A stretch of DNA of 64,000 bases from Streptomyces sp. NRRL F-6131. Its GTDB lineage: Bacteria; Actinomycetota; Actinomycetes; Streptomycetales; Streptomycetaceae. The DNA lies in contig JOHN01000004.1 of the NCBI GenBank assembly GCA_000719695.1, forward strand, positions 124,001-188,000, in the 5' to 3' direction. The position numbers and the translations under genes were made by a program. Positions within the stretch are counted from its first letter, which is position 1. Each line of letters starts with the position of its first letter. Below are positions 53,432 through 63,095 of this stretch, piece by piece. The notes beneath the pieces were generated by a model that was not told where the DNA came from, made no database searches, and saw only the letters and a program-made list of their open reading frames with translations.

Positions 53432-53465
53432 GAAGGGCCCCGTCCGCTCGTGGACGGGGCCCTTC
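53432..53465 (+). terminator. Rho-independent-like terminator after asd
   Basis: GAAGGGCCCCGTCC pairs perfectly over 14 bp (53432-53445 with 53452-53465) around GCTCGT, and TTCGTTCCGTT-like T-rich sequence spans and follows the stem end. It lies 16 bp after the asd stop. Confidence 0.85.
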
Positions 53466-53657
53466 GTTCCGTTGCGGGACAGCGACGGAACCCCGAGGTT
53501 CGGCGGGCGGGTCAGGGGGAAAAGGTGACCCAACGATCGGGCGGCTGCGGGCACCCCCTCACCCCCACCCCGCCCGGACGCCGGGCGGAGCGCGCCCACC
53601 CCGGCTCCGCCGGCCCGGCGGAGCCCCACCCCGAGGGCGAGCGGAAAGAGGTGCGCG

Positions 53658-54926
53658 ATGGACCGCTGTGTCGTCCTGGTGGACGCCGGATACCTGCTGG
53701 GCGCCGCCGCCAGCCTGCTCGCCGGTGACCCCTCCCGGTCCAAGGTCACCGTCGACCACGTCGCGCTGATCGCCGCCCTGCGCGAGCGCGCCGAGGCCGA
53801 GACCGGCCTCCCGCTGCTGCGGATCTACTGGTTCGACGCCGCGCCCGAGCGCCGCCCGATGCCCGAGCACCGGCGGCTGCGGGTGCTGCCCCGGGTCACC
53901 GTCCGGCTGGGCGCGCTCACCCGGGCCGAGGGCCGCTGGGTGCAGAAGGGCGTCGACGCCGCGATGCACGCCGAACTCTCCGAACTCGCCCGCAACCGGG
54001 CCTGCGCCGACGTCGTGCTGATCACCGGCGACGGCGACCTGCTGCCCGGCATGATGTCCGCCAAGGAGCACGGCGTCGTCGTCCACCTCTGGGCGCTCCA
54101 GGCCGCCGACGGCGACTTCAACCAGTCCGAGGACCTCGTCGGCGAGGCCGACGAGCGGCGGGTGCTGGACCGCGAGTGGATCGAGGGATCCTTCAGCCTG
54201 CGCGACACCTCCAGCGTCTTCCCCGCGCCCGGCGCCCGGCACGAGATCGCCAAGATCCTCGCCGCCCCGCCCGCCGGGCCCCCGGCCGGCCTGCCCGACC
54301 CGCTGCCCGCCGCCCCGGTGCCCGGCCGCCCCGCCGCCGGGGCCCCCGCCGCGGCCGTCGCCGTCGCCGCGGCGGCCGTCCCGGCCGTCAACGGACGCCC
54401 CCAGCCGGCCGCCGCCGGGCTCAAGGTCGTCCCCACCCCCAAGGACCTCGCCGGGCGCAGCGCCGACCGGCTGGCCACCGCCGCCGACCGCCACCAGACC
54501 GGCCCGGTGCTGCGCTGGTCCTCCGACCGGGGCTGGATCGAGCGCCCCGTCCAGGAGCCCGCCGTCACCGCCGGCGACGGCCTGCCCACCCTCGCCCAGC
54601 TCACCACCGCCGAACAGCGCTGGGCCGACCGCGAGGAGGACATCACCTCCATCGGCGGCGACGCCCACGAGGTCGGCCAGGTCTTCGCCCGCCGCTGGAC
54701 CACCCGGGTCGGCGACGTCGAACGGCTCACCGTGCTGTGGCCCGACTACCCGCGCATCCCGCACCGGGTCGACGGCGAGCTGCTGCGCTACGCCGCCCGG
54801 TTCGGCCTGCTCGCGCACAAGGACGACCAGATCGACGAGCACGACCGGTACGCCATCCGGGCCGGCTTCTGGAAGGAGCTCGCCACCCGGGTCCCCGGCG
54901 GGCACCTGGTCGTCGTCGACGACTGA
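53658..54926 (+). CDS. NYN (PIN-like) domain protein
   Basis: A 422-aa protein. The N-terminal NYN domain shows CVVLVDAGYLLGAAASLL (first Asp), LLRIYWFDAAPE, GVDAAMHAELSELARNRACADVVLITGDGDLLPGM (second and third acidic positions) and GVVVHLWAL. This gives the four-acid site of a putative metal-dependent RNase. A Pro/Ala-rich linker (about 200-265) leads to a helical C-terminal domain (RWADREEDITSIGGDAHEVGQVFARRWTTRVGDVERLTVLWPDYPRIPHRVDGELLRYAARF). The RNA target is unknown. ATG 53658 has AAAGAGG upstream. Confidence 0.85.
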   Translation: MDRCVVLVDAGYLLGAAASLLAGDPSRSKVTVDHVALIAALRERAEAETGLPLLRIYWFDAAPERRPMPEHRRLRVLPRVTVRLGALTRAEGRWVQKGVDAAMHAELSELARNRACADVVLITGDGDLLPGMMSAKEHGVVVHLWALQAADGDFNQSEDLVGEADERRVLDREWIEGSFSLRDTSSVFPAPGARHEIAKILAAPPAGPPAGLPDPLPAAPVPGRPAAGAPAAAVAVAAAAVPAVNGRPQPAAAGLKVVPTPKDLAGRSADRLATAADRHQTGPVLRWSSDRGWIERPVQEPAVTAGDGLPTLAQLTTAEQRWADREEDITSIGGDAHEVGQVFARRWTTRVGDVERLTVLWPDYPRIPHRVDGELLRYAARFGLLAHKDDQIDEHDRYAIRAGFWKELATRVPGGHLVVVDD

Positions 54927-54992
54927 CCTGCGGCGGGCCGCCGGGAGCGGGGCGGAACGGGCCCCGTTGTCCGGTTCGCCGGTTGCACCGCG

Positions 54993-54998
54993 TAGAGT
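54993..54998 (+). promoter_or_regulatory. Candidate -10 (TAGAGT) for a leaderless ABC ATPase mRNA
   Basis: TAGAGT is followed by 8 nt and GTG 55007. There is no Shine-Dalgarno sequence in between. Confidence 0.45.
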
Positions 54999-55006
54999 CT
55001 TCGGAC

Positions 55007-56005
55007 GTGAGCGAGACGGCCGGGCGGGCACCCCAGGAGACCGCGCCGTGCTGCGCCGTACGCGACCTGGTCCGGACGTACCGCGCCGGGCGCGGCGCCG
55101 CCGCCACCGACATCCGGGCCAACGACGGCATCACGCTGACCGTCCGGCAGGGCGAGATCTTCGGTCTGCTCGGACCCAACGGCGCGGGCAAGTCCACCCT
55201 GGTCCGCCAGCTCACCGGCCTGCTGCGGCCCGACTCCGGCAGCATCGAGATCCTCGGCCACGACGTGGTCCGCCACCCCGAACGGGCCGCCCGGCTGCTC
55301 GGCTACCTCGGCCAGGAGTCCTCCGCGCTCGACGAGCTGACCGTCGCCCTCGCCGCCGAGACCACCGGGCGGCTGCGCGGCCTCGGCCGCGCCGAGGCCC
55401 GGGCCGCCGCCGACGCGGTCATCACCGAACTGGCCCTGGAGCCGCTCGCCCACCGGCCGCTCGCCAAGCTCTCCGGCGGCCAGCGCCGGCTCGCCTGCTT
55501 CGCCGCCACCCTGGTCGGTGACCGGCCGCTGCTCGTCCTCGACGAGCCGACCACCGGGATGGACCCGATCGCGCGGCGGTCCGTCTGGGCGGCGGTCGAG
55601 CGCCGCCGGGCCGAACGCTCCACCACCGTGCTCCTGGTCACCCACAACGTGATCGAGGCGGAGACCGTGCTGGACCGGGTCGCGGTGATCGACGAGGGCC
55701 GGGTGATCGCCTGCGACACCCCCGGCGGGCTCAAGGCCCTGGTCGACGGCGACGTCCGGCTGGACCTGGTCTGGCGGGACGAGGCACCGCTGGGCGTCCC
55801 CGCGGTGGCCGCGCTGGCCGAGCGGGCCGAACGCACCGGCCGGCGCTGGACCGTCCGCACCACCCCCGAGCAGGCCCGCGAACTGGTCTCGGCCGTCACC
55901 ACCGGCCCGGCCTTCGCCGCCCTGGACGACTTCACCCTGGCCACCCCGAGCCTTGAGGACGCCTACCTCAAGCTGGGCGGCCGCCACGGAGGACTGGCCA
56001 AGTGA
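55007..56005 (+). CDS. ABC transporter ATP-binding protein
   Basis: A 332-aa ABC ATPase of the DrrA/CcmA type. Walker A is LLGPNGAGKSTLVRQLTG, the Q-loop is YLGQESSALDELTV, the signature is LAKLSGGQRRLACFAATL, Walker B is LLVLDEPTTGMDP and the H-loop is VLLVTHNVIEAE. The C-terminal 90 residues (EARVIACDTPGGLKALVDGDVRL...) form the accessory domain usual in drug and antibiotic exporters. It is coupled to the permease by a GTGA overlap. The substrate is unknown. Confidence 0.92.
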   Translation: MSETAGRAPQETAPCCAVRDLVRTYRAGRGAAATDIRANDGITLTVRQGEIFGLLGPNGAGKSTLVRQLTGLLRPDSGSIEILGHDVVRHPERAARLLGYLGQESSALDELTVALAAETTGRLRGLGRAEARAAADAVITELALEPLAHRPLAKLSGGQRRLACFAATLVGDRPLLVLDEPTTGMDPIARRSVWAAVERRRAERSTTVLLVTHNVIEAETVLDRVAVIDEGRVIACDTPGGLKALVDGDVRLDLVWRDEAPLGVPAVAALAERAERTGRRWTVRTTPEQARELVSAVTTGPAFAALDDFTLATPSLEDAYLKLGGRHGGLAK

Positions 56006-56814
56006 CGCTGCTCTCGGCACCGCCGCGGACCACCCCGGCCGCGGCCGGCGGGCCCGCCCCGCTCGCCCCCGCCGCCCGGCTGCTGCCCGCCCTCGCGGCC
56101 GTCTACCGGGCGCAGCTCGCCCGGGCCCGGGTGGCCCGGATCCCGCTGCTGTTCGTGGCCACCTTCCAGTCGCTGGGCATCCTGGTGATGATGCGGGGCG
56201 TCGTCGACGCCGGGCAGACCTCGGCCGCCCGGTACGTGGTGTCCGGCTCCAGCGTGCTGGTGGTCGCCTTCGTGGCGCTCAACCTGCTCGCCCAGTACTT
56301 CGGGCGGCTGCGGGCCAGCGGCGGGCTGGACCACTACGCGACGCTGCCGGTGCCGGCCGCCTCGGTGGTGCTCGGCGCGGCCGCCGCGTTCGCCTCCTTC
56401 ACCCTGCCCGGGACGCTGGTCACGGCGGGCGCGGGCGCGATCATGTTCGGGCTGCCGCTCGGACAGCTCTGGGTGCTGCTGGCGGTCGTGCCGCTGGCCG
56501 GGGCGGCGCTCGCCGGGCTCGGGGCGGCCTGCGGGCTGCTCGCGCCCCGGCAGGAGATCGCCACCATGCTCGGGCAGCTCGGCATGTCGGCGGCCCTGCT
56601 GCTCGGCGTCCTGCCGGTCGACCACCTGCCGGAGCCGGTGCTGTGGCTGCGCGGCCTGCTGCCGTCCACCTACGCGGTCGAGGCGTTCGCCCGGACGTTC
56701 CGGCCGGAGCCGGACTGGGCGGCGGTGGTCGCGGACCTCGGGGTGTGCGCGGCGGTGGGCGTGGTCTCGCTGGCCGTCGCCACCTGGGCCTACCGGCGGG
56801 CGACCCGCCGGTAG
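56002..56814 (+). CDS. ABC-2-type transporter permease
   Basis: A 270-aa polytopic protein with about six hydrophobic segments. Features are LPALAAVYRAQLARARVARIPLLFVATFQSLGILV, then GSSVLVVAFVALNLLAQYFGRLRASGGLDHYATLPVPAASVVLG, which is the ABC-2 pattern before TM3. The C-terminal LPSTYAVEAFARTFRPEPDW is the conserved periplasmic loop before the last membrane segment. It forms an exporter with the preceding ATPase. Confidence 0.9.
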   Translation: MTLLSAPPRTTPAAAGGPAPLAPAARLLPALAAVYRAQLARARVARIPLLFVATFQSLGILVMMRGVVDAGQTSAARYVVSGSSVLVVAFVALNLLAQYFGRLRASGGLDHYATLPVPAASVVLGAAAAFASFTLPGTLVTAGAGAIMFGLPLGQLWVLLAVVPLAGAALAGLGAACGLLAPRQEIATMLGQLGMSAALLLGVLPVDHLPEPVLWLRGLLPSTYAVEAFARTFRPEPDWAAVVADLGVCAAVGVVSLAVATWAYRRATRR

Positions 56815-56886
56815 GGGCCGCCGCCGGGCCGGCCGGTTCGGTGGGTGGCCGGGTCGTGGCGGTGGTGACCGTGAAACGATGGGGGC

Positions 56887-57672
56887 GTGACCGTACCGAA
56901 CACACCTCCGGATCCCGCGCGCGCCGACGGCGGCCCCGATTCCGTGGCGGACGCCGTGCCCGCCCCGTACGCCGCCGACCGTGATCCGTACGCCACGCGT
57001 GATCCGTACGCCGCGCCCGCGCCCGCCTCCGAGCCGTACGGGCTGCCGCCCGGGGCGGCCGGGGTGCCCGTGAAGGCCGGGCCGGCCGAGCCGCTGGCGC
57101 AGCGGTTGCTGCCCGAGCTGAGGATCGGGGCGGCCACCGTGCTGGCCTGTCTGGTGCTGGGCGTCGTGATGGCAGGGCTGTGGGTCTGGCTGGCGCCCAA
57201 GGTGCCGCTGGTGGTGGACGGCAACAAGATCCTCTACGGGGACCCGGAGGGCGAGCAGCGGGCCGGGGCCGACAGCGTCTTCGTGCTGATCGGCCTGGGG
57301 ATGGGCGTGCTGACGGCGCTGGGCGCGTTCCTGTTCACCCGCAAGCGCGGCGGCGGGATCGCGGTGGCCGTCGGGCTGGCGGTCGGCGGCCTGCTGGCCT
57401 CGGTGGGCGCCTGGGGGCTCGGGAGGTGGCTCGGGCCGAGCCGGGACCTCGTCGCGCAGGCGCGGCGGGTCGGCAACGGCGGGCACTTCCGGGCGGACAT
57501 CGACCTCGGGGCGTACGGCGCGGTGCTGGCGTGGCCGATGGCGGCGATGGTGCTGCTGCTGGCGCTGTCGGCGGCCTTCGGCAAGCGCGAGGAGGACCCG
57601 CCGCCGTACTGGGTGCCGGGACCCCCGGTCGCGGGCGCGGCCGTGCCGCCGGAGGACCGGCGGGAGGGCTGA
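56887..57672 (+). CDS. DUF2567-like membrane protein
   Basis: A 261-aa protein. The N-terminal 75 residues are Pro/Ala/Tyr-rich with DPYA repeats and would be cytoplasmic. Four membrane segments follow (about 80-105, 135-160, 165-185 and 220-240). The loop LAPKVPLVVDGNKILYGDPEGEQRAGADSVFVLIGLGMGV matches streptomycete DUF2567 proteins. No function is known. It starts at GTG 56887, 73 bp after the permease, with a weak AACGAT hexamer 6 nt upstream. Confidence 0.75.
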   Translation: MTVPNTPPDPARADGGPDSVADAVPAPYAADRDPYATRDPYAAPAPASEPYGLPPGAAGVPVKAGPAEPLAQRLLPELRIGAATVLACLVLGVVMAGLWVWLAPKVPLVVDGNKILYGDPEGEQRAGADSVFVLIGLGMGVLTALGAFLFTRKRGGGIAVAVGLAVGGLLASVGAWGLGRWLGPSRDLVAQARRVGNGGHFRADIDLGAYGAVLAWPMAAMVLLLALSAAFGKREEDPPPYWVPGPPVAGAAVPPEDRREG

Positions 57673-57731
57673 CGGCGCTCAGCGCCGGGCCCGCCCCGGG
57701 CCGGGCCACGGGCCACGGGTCCCGCGGCCGG

Positions 57732-58226
57732 TCAGCGGGCGATGGCGGCGGTGCGGGCCCCGGTGAGCGAGACGAGGTGGGCGGGGGAGAGTTCGACCTC
57801 CAGCCCGCGGCGGCCGGCGGAGACGTAGACGGTGGGGTGGGTCAGCGCGCTCGCGTCGACGACCGTGCGCAGCGGGCGGCGCTGGCCGAGCGGCGAGATG
57901 CCGCCGAGGACGTAACCGCTGCTGCGTTCTGCGGCGGCCGGATCGGCCATCGCGGCGCGCTTGCCGCCGACCGCCGCGGCCAGGGCCTTGAGGTCGAGCT
58001 TGCCGGCCACCGGGACGACGCCCACCGTCAGGACGCCGTCGACCTCGGCGACCAGGGTCTTGAACACCCGCTCGGCGGGCACCCCCAGCGCCTCGGCGGC
58101 CTCGCCGCCGTACGAGGCGGCCGCCGGGTCGTGCGGGTAGGCGTGCACGGTGAACGGCACGGCGGCGGTCTCCAGGGCGGCCGTCGCGGGCGTGCCCTGA
58201 CCGCCCTTCTTCGGCTTCTTGGCCAC
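57732..58226 (-). CDS. ybaK: YbaK/EbsC family Cys-tRNA(Pro) deacylase
   Basis: A 164-aa trans-editing enzyme. ALGVPAERVFKTLVAEVDGVLTVGVVPVAGKLDLKALAAAVGGKRAAMADP contains the catalytic-site Lys (FKTL) and the tRNA-binding loop. GYVLGGISPLGQRRPLRTVVDASAL is the conserved GxxSP motif. It hydrolyses Cys-tRNA-Pro. GTG 58226 has GGAGG upstream. It is followed on the same strand by nothing and preceded by the LON-domain gene 13 bp away, so the two are probably cotranscribed. Confidence 0.93.
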   Translation of the reverse strand: MAKKPKKGGQGTPATAALETAAVPFTVHAYPHDPAAASYGGEAAEALGVPAERVFKTLVAEVDGVLTVGVVPVAGKLDLKALAAAVGGKRAAMADPAAAERSSGYVLGGISPLGQRRPLRTVVDASALTHPTVYVSAGRRGLEVELSPAHLVSLTGARTAAIAR

Positions 58227-58239
58227 GGGGCCTCCGCGA

Positions 58240-58968
58240 TCAGTTGGGGCTGAAGGACTGGCGGGTCAGGTTGACGGCCGGCAGCGAGGGCAGCCAGCCC
58301 AGCACCGCGCTCTCGCGGCGCAGCAGCTCGAGCTCGGCCCGCAGCCGCTGGGCGTTGTCCGGGCTGGCGAGCAGCCGCTGCTTGAGCGGGACCTCCAGCA
58401 CGGCCGCCGCGGCGACCAGGTAGGACAGCACCTGCGGGTCGTCGGGCAGCTCCTGGCGGCCGACGGTGCTGGCCTCCCGGGCGCCGGCGAGCCGCTGCTG
58501 GTAGGTGCGGAAGGCCCGCTCGACCTCGGCGGCCAGCGCGCCGGAGCCCTCGCCGGGGCGTTCCTCGATCGCCTCCGCCTCACCGACCAGGTAGGGGCCG
58601 CCGACCTCGACCGAGCGCAGCCGGAACCGGGTGGTGCCGGTCACCAGCAGCTCGTAGCGGCCGTCGGGCTGCGGCTGGACGGAGGTGACGTCCGCGACGC
58701 AGCCGATGTGGTGCAGCGCCTCCAGCGGGTCGCCGGTCGCGGTGCCGAGGCCGTCCAGCGGGCCGGCCGGGCCCTCGTCCGGGCGGACCGGGGCGACCTC
58801 GCGGCCGTCCTTGATGGCGAGCACGCCGAAGCGGCGCGGCCGGTCCTCGGGCCCGTCCAGCAGATCGGCGACGAGACGGCGGTAGCGCTCCTCGAAGACG
58901 TTCAGGGGCATGACCAGGCCCGGGTAGAGCACGGTGTTCAGCGGGAAGAGCGGCAGCCGTTCTGTCAC
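58240..58968 (-). CDS. LON substrate-binding domain protein
   Basis: A 242-aa protein consisting of the Lon N-terminal domain only. The beta-rich part opens with ERLPLFPLNTVLYPGLVMPLNVFEERYRRLVADLL and continues with IGCVADVTSVQPQPDGRYELLVTGTTRFRLRSV. A helical C-terminus follows (AAEVERAFRTYQQRLAG... YLVAAAAVLEVPLKQRLLASPDNAQRLRAELELLRRE). No ATPase or Ser-Lys protease domain is present, which is normal for this family. GTG 58968 has TACGCT 7 nt upstream and no ribosome site, so it is probably leaderless. Confidence 0.9.
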   Translation of the reverse strand: MTERLPLFPLNTVLYPGLVMPLNVFEERYRRLVADLLDGPEDRPRRFGVLAIKDGREVAPVRPDEGPAGPLDGLGTATGDPLEALHHIGCVADVTSVQPQPDGRYELLVTGTTRFRLRSVEVGGPYLVGEAEAIEERPGEGSGALAAEVERAFRTYQQRLAGAREASTVGRQELPDDPQVLSYLVAAAAVLEVPLKQRLLASPDNAQRLRAELELLRRESAVLGWLPSLPAVNLTRQSFSPN

Positions 58969-58975
58969 GGCGGAC

Positions 58976-58981
58976 AGCGTA
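58976..58981 (-). promoter_or_regulatory. Candidate -10 (TACGCT) for a leaderless LON-domain gene
   Basis: On the minus strand TACGCT is followed by exactly 7 nt and GTG 58968. Confidence 0.45.
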
Positions 58982-59010
58982 GTTCCCCCGACGGCACCGG
59001 CGCCTCGGGG

Positions 59011-60591
59011 TTATCCGCGCTGGAGCATCCGGGTGGCGCCGGCGGCGACGGTGGTGGCCAGGACCCAGCCGACCACGACCAGACCGGCGGAGACCCACTG
59101 GGCGGCCCCGCCGGGGTTCCAGCCGGCCTGGCCCAGGTCGACGACCGGCAGCAGCTGGCCGAGCGCGTACAGCACCGGGTTCCAGTGCGGCCGCTCGTCG
59201 GCCTTGAGCGGCTGGAGCCGGTGGGTGGCGAAGTAGAGGCTGCCGAGCGCCCAGGCGAGCAGCAGCCAGAGGGCGGCCCGGCCGGGGCGGAAGCCGTAGC
59301 CGACGGTGGCGTCCTGGATCCGGCCCCAGAGCCGGGCCGGCAGCGGCAGGGTCTGCCGGCGGCGGCGCTGCTTGGCGTAGAGCACCTCGCGGGCGTCGTC
59401 GTCGGCGCCGTCCCGGCGCAGCGCGGCGGCGAGCTGCTCGTAGGACTCCGGCTGGAACTCCACCGAGGCGCTCTCCAGCCAGGCGATCCGCTGCTGGACG
59501 GTGAACGGCGCGGCGGGGCGCAGGCACTCGTAGGTGAAGCCGGTGAGGCCCAGGTGCTTGCCCCGGGGCCAGGCGTCGGGAGCGTCGACCAGGTTGCCGA
59601 CCCGGGCGCGGGAGAGCGAGACCGTCCCGGTGGGCGGGGTGCGGCAGGTGAACCGCAGCTCGGGGGTCTGGATCCGGCGCAGCGCCAGCTCCTCGCCCTC
59701 GCCGAGGTGGAACTCGGCGCCGGAGATCAGGCAGGCGTTCTCGAACCGGCCGTCGGAGAGCCGGACCCGGCCGTGCGCCCGGAACGGCGTGCTGGCGGCG
59801 CCGGGCGGGACGACCTGGCCGTAGCCGGAGCCGTAGTAGGACTGCGAGTCGGACCAGCCGCGGTCGGCGGAGCTGCTCAGGTACAGGGTGTGGCCGACGG
59901 TTATTCGCGGGGCGTTGAGCGCGTTGGGGTTGTCGGGGACGGCCCGCAGCAGGGCGCCGCGCAGCGAGAACCGGCCGCCGATCCGGGCGGTGCGCAGGCT
60001 CAGCTCGCCGACGGACTCCAGCCGCTCGGCCTCGAAGTCCTGGCTGACGGCGAGGCCGTCGGCGGACAGCGCCCGGCCGAACCGGTCGCTGCCGAGGACG
60101 GCCTGGTTCAGCAGCAGGTCGGTGCCGATCCGGGCGTCGGTGAGCCGGACGCCCTGCGGGATGCGGCAGCGGGCCAGGTGGAGGTCCCCGGAGGTGACCA
60201 GCCGGGAGGCCTCCAGCCGCGGGAGCAGGCAGCCGACCAGCCGCAGGGTGCCGGCCTCGGCCTCGGACATCAGGATCTTCTGGTCGAAGCGGCAGTCGTG
60301 CAGTTCGACGTAGTGCCCGATGGTGCCGCCGGCCAGCCGCAGCGGGCCGGTGACCAGCGCGCCGGTCAGCTTCAGCGAGGCGACCCGGCCGGGGACGGCG
60401 GCGGGCCCGTCCAGCAGCAGCCGGGAGAGCACCTCGGCGCGGATCGTCCGCCCGGCGCCCCAGACGGCCCCGCCGAACGGGTCGTCCCGCGCGGGGTCGC
60501 CGGTGCGCAGGTCGTGGATCCGCCCGTGCCGGAACGCCTGCCACAGCGCCTGCTCGGCCGCCGTCCAGCCGTCCGGTGCCCGTTCCGTCAT
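59011..60591 (-). CDS. Membrane-anchored protein with beta-helix-like repeats, unknown function
   Basis: A 526-aa protein. The N-terminal 45 residues are followed by about 300 residues of short imperfect repeats ([79 protein letters not shown]). Their periodicity suggests a right-handed beta-helix of the pentapeptide type. Two or more membrane segments lie near the C-terminus ([16 protein letters not shown] and [21 protein letters not shown]). Similar proteins are often annotated 'membrane-associated oxidoreductase', but I see no cofactor motif. ATG 60591 has GGGGGGAAA upstream. It is divergent from hisD. Confidence 0.75.
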   Translation of the reverse strand: MTERAPDGWTAAEQALWQAFRHGRIHDLRTGDPARDDPFGGAVWGAGRTIRAEVLSRLLLDGPAAVPGRVASLKLTGALVTGPLRLAGGTIGHYVELHDCRFDQKILMSEAEAGTLRLVGCLLPRLEASRLVTSGDLHLARCRIPQGVRLTDARIGTDLLLNQAVLGSDRFGRALSADGLAVSQDFEAERLESVGELSLRTARIGGRFSLRGALLRAVPDNPNALNAPRITVGHTLYLSSSADRGWSDSQSYYGSGYGQVVPPGAASTPFRAHGRVRLSDGRFENACLISGAEFHLGEGEELALRRIQTPELRFTCRTPPTGTVSLSRARVGNLVDAPDAWPRGKHLGLTGFTYECLRPAAPFTVQQRIAWLESASVEFQPESYEQLAAALRRDGADDDAREVLYAKQRRRRQTLPLPARLWGRIQDATVGYGFRPGRAALWLLLAWALGSLYFATHRLQPLKADERPHWNPVLYALGQLLPVVDLGQAGWNPGGAAQWVSAGLVVVGWVLATTVAAGATRMLQRG

Positions 60592-60670
60592 GTTTCCCCC
60601 CGCGTCCCCCGGTCGTCTCGCCCTTCGTATCACGGACTGAAATGCGGGACCGTCCGTTCCGGCCACTCCT

Positions 60671-60676
60671 TACACT
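60671..60676 (+). promoter_or_regulatory. Candidate -10 (TACACT) of the his operon, leaderless
   Basis: TACACT is followed by exactly 7 nt and GTG 60684. No leader peptide or T-box is seen upstream, so attenuation by a his leader seems unlikely. The -35 region is weak. Confidence 0.45.
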
Positions 60677-60683
60677 GGGTGGC

Positions 60684-61991
60684 GTGATCTCTCGAATCGA
60701 TCTGCGCGGCTCGCTCGACGACCCGCGCGACCTGCTGCCCCGTGCCGACTTCGACGTCGCGGCCGCCCTGGAGACGGTGCGCCCGATCGCCGAGGACGTG
60801 CATCATCGCGGGGTCGCGGCGCTGATCGAGATCACCGAACGCTTCGACGGCGTGCGGCTGGAGTCGACCCGGGTCCCGGCCGAGCAGCTCGCCGAGGCCC
60901 TCGCGGAGCTGGACCCGAAGGTGCGCGCCGCGCTGGAGGAGTCGATCCGCCGGGCCCGGCTGGTCCACGCCGACCAGCGCCGCGAGGGGCACACCACCCA
61001 GGTGGTGCCGGGCGGCACGGTGACCCAGCGCTGGGTTCCGGTGGACCGGGTCGGCCTGTACGTCCCGGGCGGTCTGGCCGTCTACCCGTCCTCCGTTGTG
61101 ATGAACGTGGTGCCGGCCCAGGAGGCGGGCGTCCGCGGCATCGCGGTGACCTCGCCGCCGCAGAAGGCGTTCGGCGGTCGGGTGCACCCGACGATCCTGG
61201 CGGCCTGCGCGCTGCTCGGCGTCACCGAGGTGTACGCGGTCGGCGGTGCCCAGGCGGTTGCGATGTTCGCGCTCGGCACCGAGGAGTGCGAGCCGGTGAA
61301 CATGGTCACCGGCCCGGGCAACATCTACGTGGCCGCCGCCAAGCGCTACTTCGCCGGCCGGATCGGCATCGACTCCGAGGCCGGGCCGACCGAGATCGCC
61401 GTCCTCGCCGACGACAGCGCCGACCCGGTGGAGGTCGCCGCCGACCTGATCAGCCAGGCCGAGCACGGCCCGACCTCGGGCTCGGTGCTGGTCACCGACT
61501 CGGTGGCGCTCGCCGACGCGGTCGAGGCCGAGCTGAAGGCCCAGGTCGCCCGGACCAGGCACGCCGAGCGGGTGGCCGAGGCCCTCGGCGGCCGGCAGTC
61601 CGGCATCATCCTGGTCGACGACCTGGAGCAGGGCCTGGCCGTGGTCAACGCCTACGCGGCCGAGCACCTGGAGATCCAGACCCGGGACGCGCACGCGGTC
61701 GCCGCGGAGGTCCGCAACGCGGGCGCGATCTTCATCGGCCGGTACACCCCGGTCTCGCTCGGCGACTACGCGGCCGGCTCCAACCACGTGCTACCCACCG
61801 GCGGCTGCGCCTGCCACTCCGCGGGCCTGTCCGTGCAGACCTTCCTGCGCGGCGTCCAGGTCGTCGAGTACGACCGCGAGGCGCTGGCCGGCATCGCCGC
61901 GCACGTGGTCAACCTGGCGGACGCCGAGGACCTGCCCGGTCACGGCGACGCGATCAAGGCCCGATTCGACTGGAGTGTGCCGGGCACGTGA
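60684..61991 (+). CDS. hisD: Histidinol dehydrogenase
   Basis: A 435-aa Zn/NAD enzyme that oxidises histidinol to histidine in the last two steps of the pathway. Conserved stretches are [89 protein letters not shown] and [17 protein letters not shown]. The catalytic Glu/His region is [12 protein letters not shown], and [24 protein letters not shown] is also conserved. GTG 60684 is favoured over an earlier in-frame codon by the -10 spacing. The stop overlaps hisC (GTGA). Confidence 0.96.
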   Translation: MISRIDLRGSLDDPRDLLPRADFDVAAALETVRPIAEDVHHRGVAALIEITERFDGVRLESTRVPAEQLAEALAELDPKVRAALEESIRRARLVHADQRREGHTTQVVPGGTVTQRWVPVDRVGLYVPGGLAVYPSSVVMNVVPAQEAGVRGIAVTSPPQKAFGGRVHPTILAACALLGVTEVYAVGGAQAVAMFALGTEECEPVNMVTGPGNIYVAAAKRYFAGRIGIDSEAGPTEIAVLADDSADPVEVAADLISQAEHGPTSGSVLVTDSVALADAVEAELKAQVARTRHAERVAEALGGRQSGIILVDDLEQGLAVVNAYAAEHLEIQTRDAHAVAAEVRNAGAIFIGRYTPVSLGDYAAGSNHVLPTGGCACHSAGLSVQTFLRGVQVVEYDREALAGIAAHVVNLADAEDLPGHGDAIKARFDWSVPGT

Positions 61992-63088
61992 CCACGATCG
62001 ACGACCTCCCCGTCCGGGACGAGCTGCGCGGCCAGTCGCCCTACGGCGCCCCGCAGCTCGACGTCCCGGTCCAGCTGAACACCAACGAGAACCCCTACCC
62101 GCTCCCCGAGGAGCTGGTGGCCCGGATCGCCGAGCGGGTCGCCGAGGCCGCCCGCCACCTCAACCGCTACCCCGACCGGGACGCGGTCGAGCTGCGCGAG
62201 GGCCTGGCCGGGTACCTCACCCGGACCACCGGCCACGCCGTCGCCCGGGAGAACGTCTGGGCCGCCAACGGCTCCAACGAGGTGCTCCAGCAGCTGCTCC
62301 AGACCTTCGGCGGCCCCGGGCGCACCGCGCTCGGCTTCGAGCCCTCGTACTCGATGCACGCGCTGATCTCCCGCGGCACCGGCACCGGCTGGATCTCCGG
62401 CCCGCGCGGCGACGACTTCACGATCGACGTGGACGCCGCCGTCGCGGCGATCGCCGAGCACCGGCCGCACGTGGTGTTCGTCTGCTCGCCGAACAACCCG
62501 ACCGGCACCGCCGTCGCGGCCGACACCGTGCTGCGGCTGTACGAGGCGGCGCAGGCCGCCCGGCCCAGCCTGGTGGTGGTCGACGAGGCCTACGTCGAGT
62601 TCTCGCACCGCGCCTCGCTGCTGTCGCTGATCGAGGGCCGCCCCCGCCTGGTGGTCACCCGCACCATGTCCAAGGCCTTCGGCGCGGCCGGGCTGCGCCT
62701 GGGCTACCTCGCCGCCGACCCGGCGGTGGTGGACGCGGTGCAGCTGGTGCGCCTGCCGTACCACCTGTCGGCCGTCACCCAGGCGACCGCGCTGGCCTGC
62801 CTGGAGCACACCGACACCCTGCTCGGCTACGTCGGCCGGCTCAAGGACGAGCGCGACCGGCTGGTCGAGGCCCTGCGCGGGCTCGGCCTGGAGGTGACCG
62901 ACTCGGACGCCAACTTCGTCCAGTTCGGCCGCTTCGCCGACACCCACGCCGTCTGGCGGGCGATCCTCGACCACGGCGTCCTGGTCCGCGACAACGGCGT
63001 TCCCGGGTGGCTGCGCGTCACCGCCGGCACCCCCGCCGAGAACGACGCCTTCCTGGCCGCCGTCCGACTTGTGATCAAGGAGCTGTAA
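61988..63088 (+). CDS. hisC: Histidinol-phosphate aminotransferase
   Basis: A 366-aa fold-type I PLP enzyme. [20 protein letters not shown] at the N-terminus is the HisC signature. [48 protein letters not shown] and [11 protein letters not shown] follow, then the PLP lysine in [21 protein letters not shown]. It converts imidazole-acetol phosphate and Glu to histidinol phosphate. It starts at GTG 61988, coupled to hisD. Confidence 0.96.
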   Translation: MTTIDDLPVRDELRGQSPYGAPQLDVPVQLNTNENPYPLPEELVARIAERVAEAARHLNRYPDRDAVELREGLAGYLTRTTGHAVARENVWAANGSNEVLQQLLQTFGGPGRTALGFEPSYSMHALISRGTGTGWISGPRGDDFTIDVDAAVAAIAEHRPHVVFVCSPNNPTGTAVAADTVLRLYEAAQAARPSLVVVDEAYVEFSHRASLLSLIEGRPRLVVTRTMSKAFGAAGLRLGYLAADPAVVDAVQLVRLPYHLSAVTQATALACLEHTDTLLGYVGRLKDERDRLVEALRGLGLEVTDSDANFVQFGRFADTHAVWRAILDHGVLVRDNGVPGWLRVTAGTPAENDAFLAAVRLVIKEL

Positions 63089-63095
63089 CCCCGCA

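Noticed and set aside
60600..60683. A his leader peptide or T-box before hisD
   Set aside because: No run of His codons, no T-box sequence, and the -10 box leaves no room for a leader.
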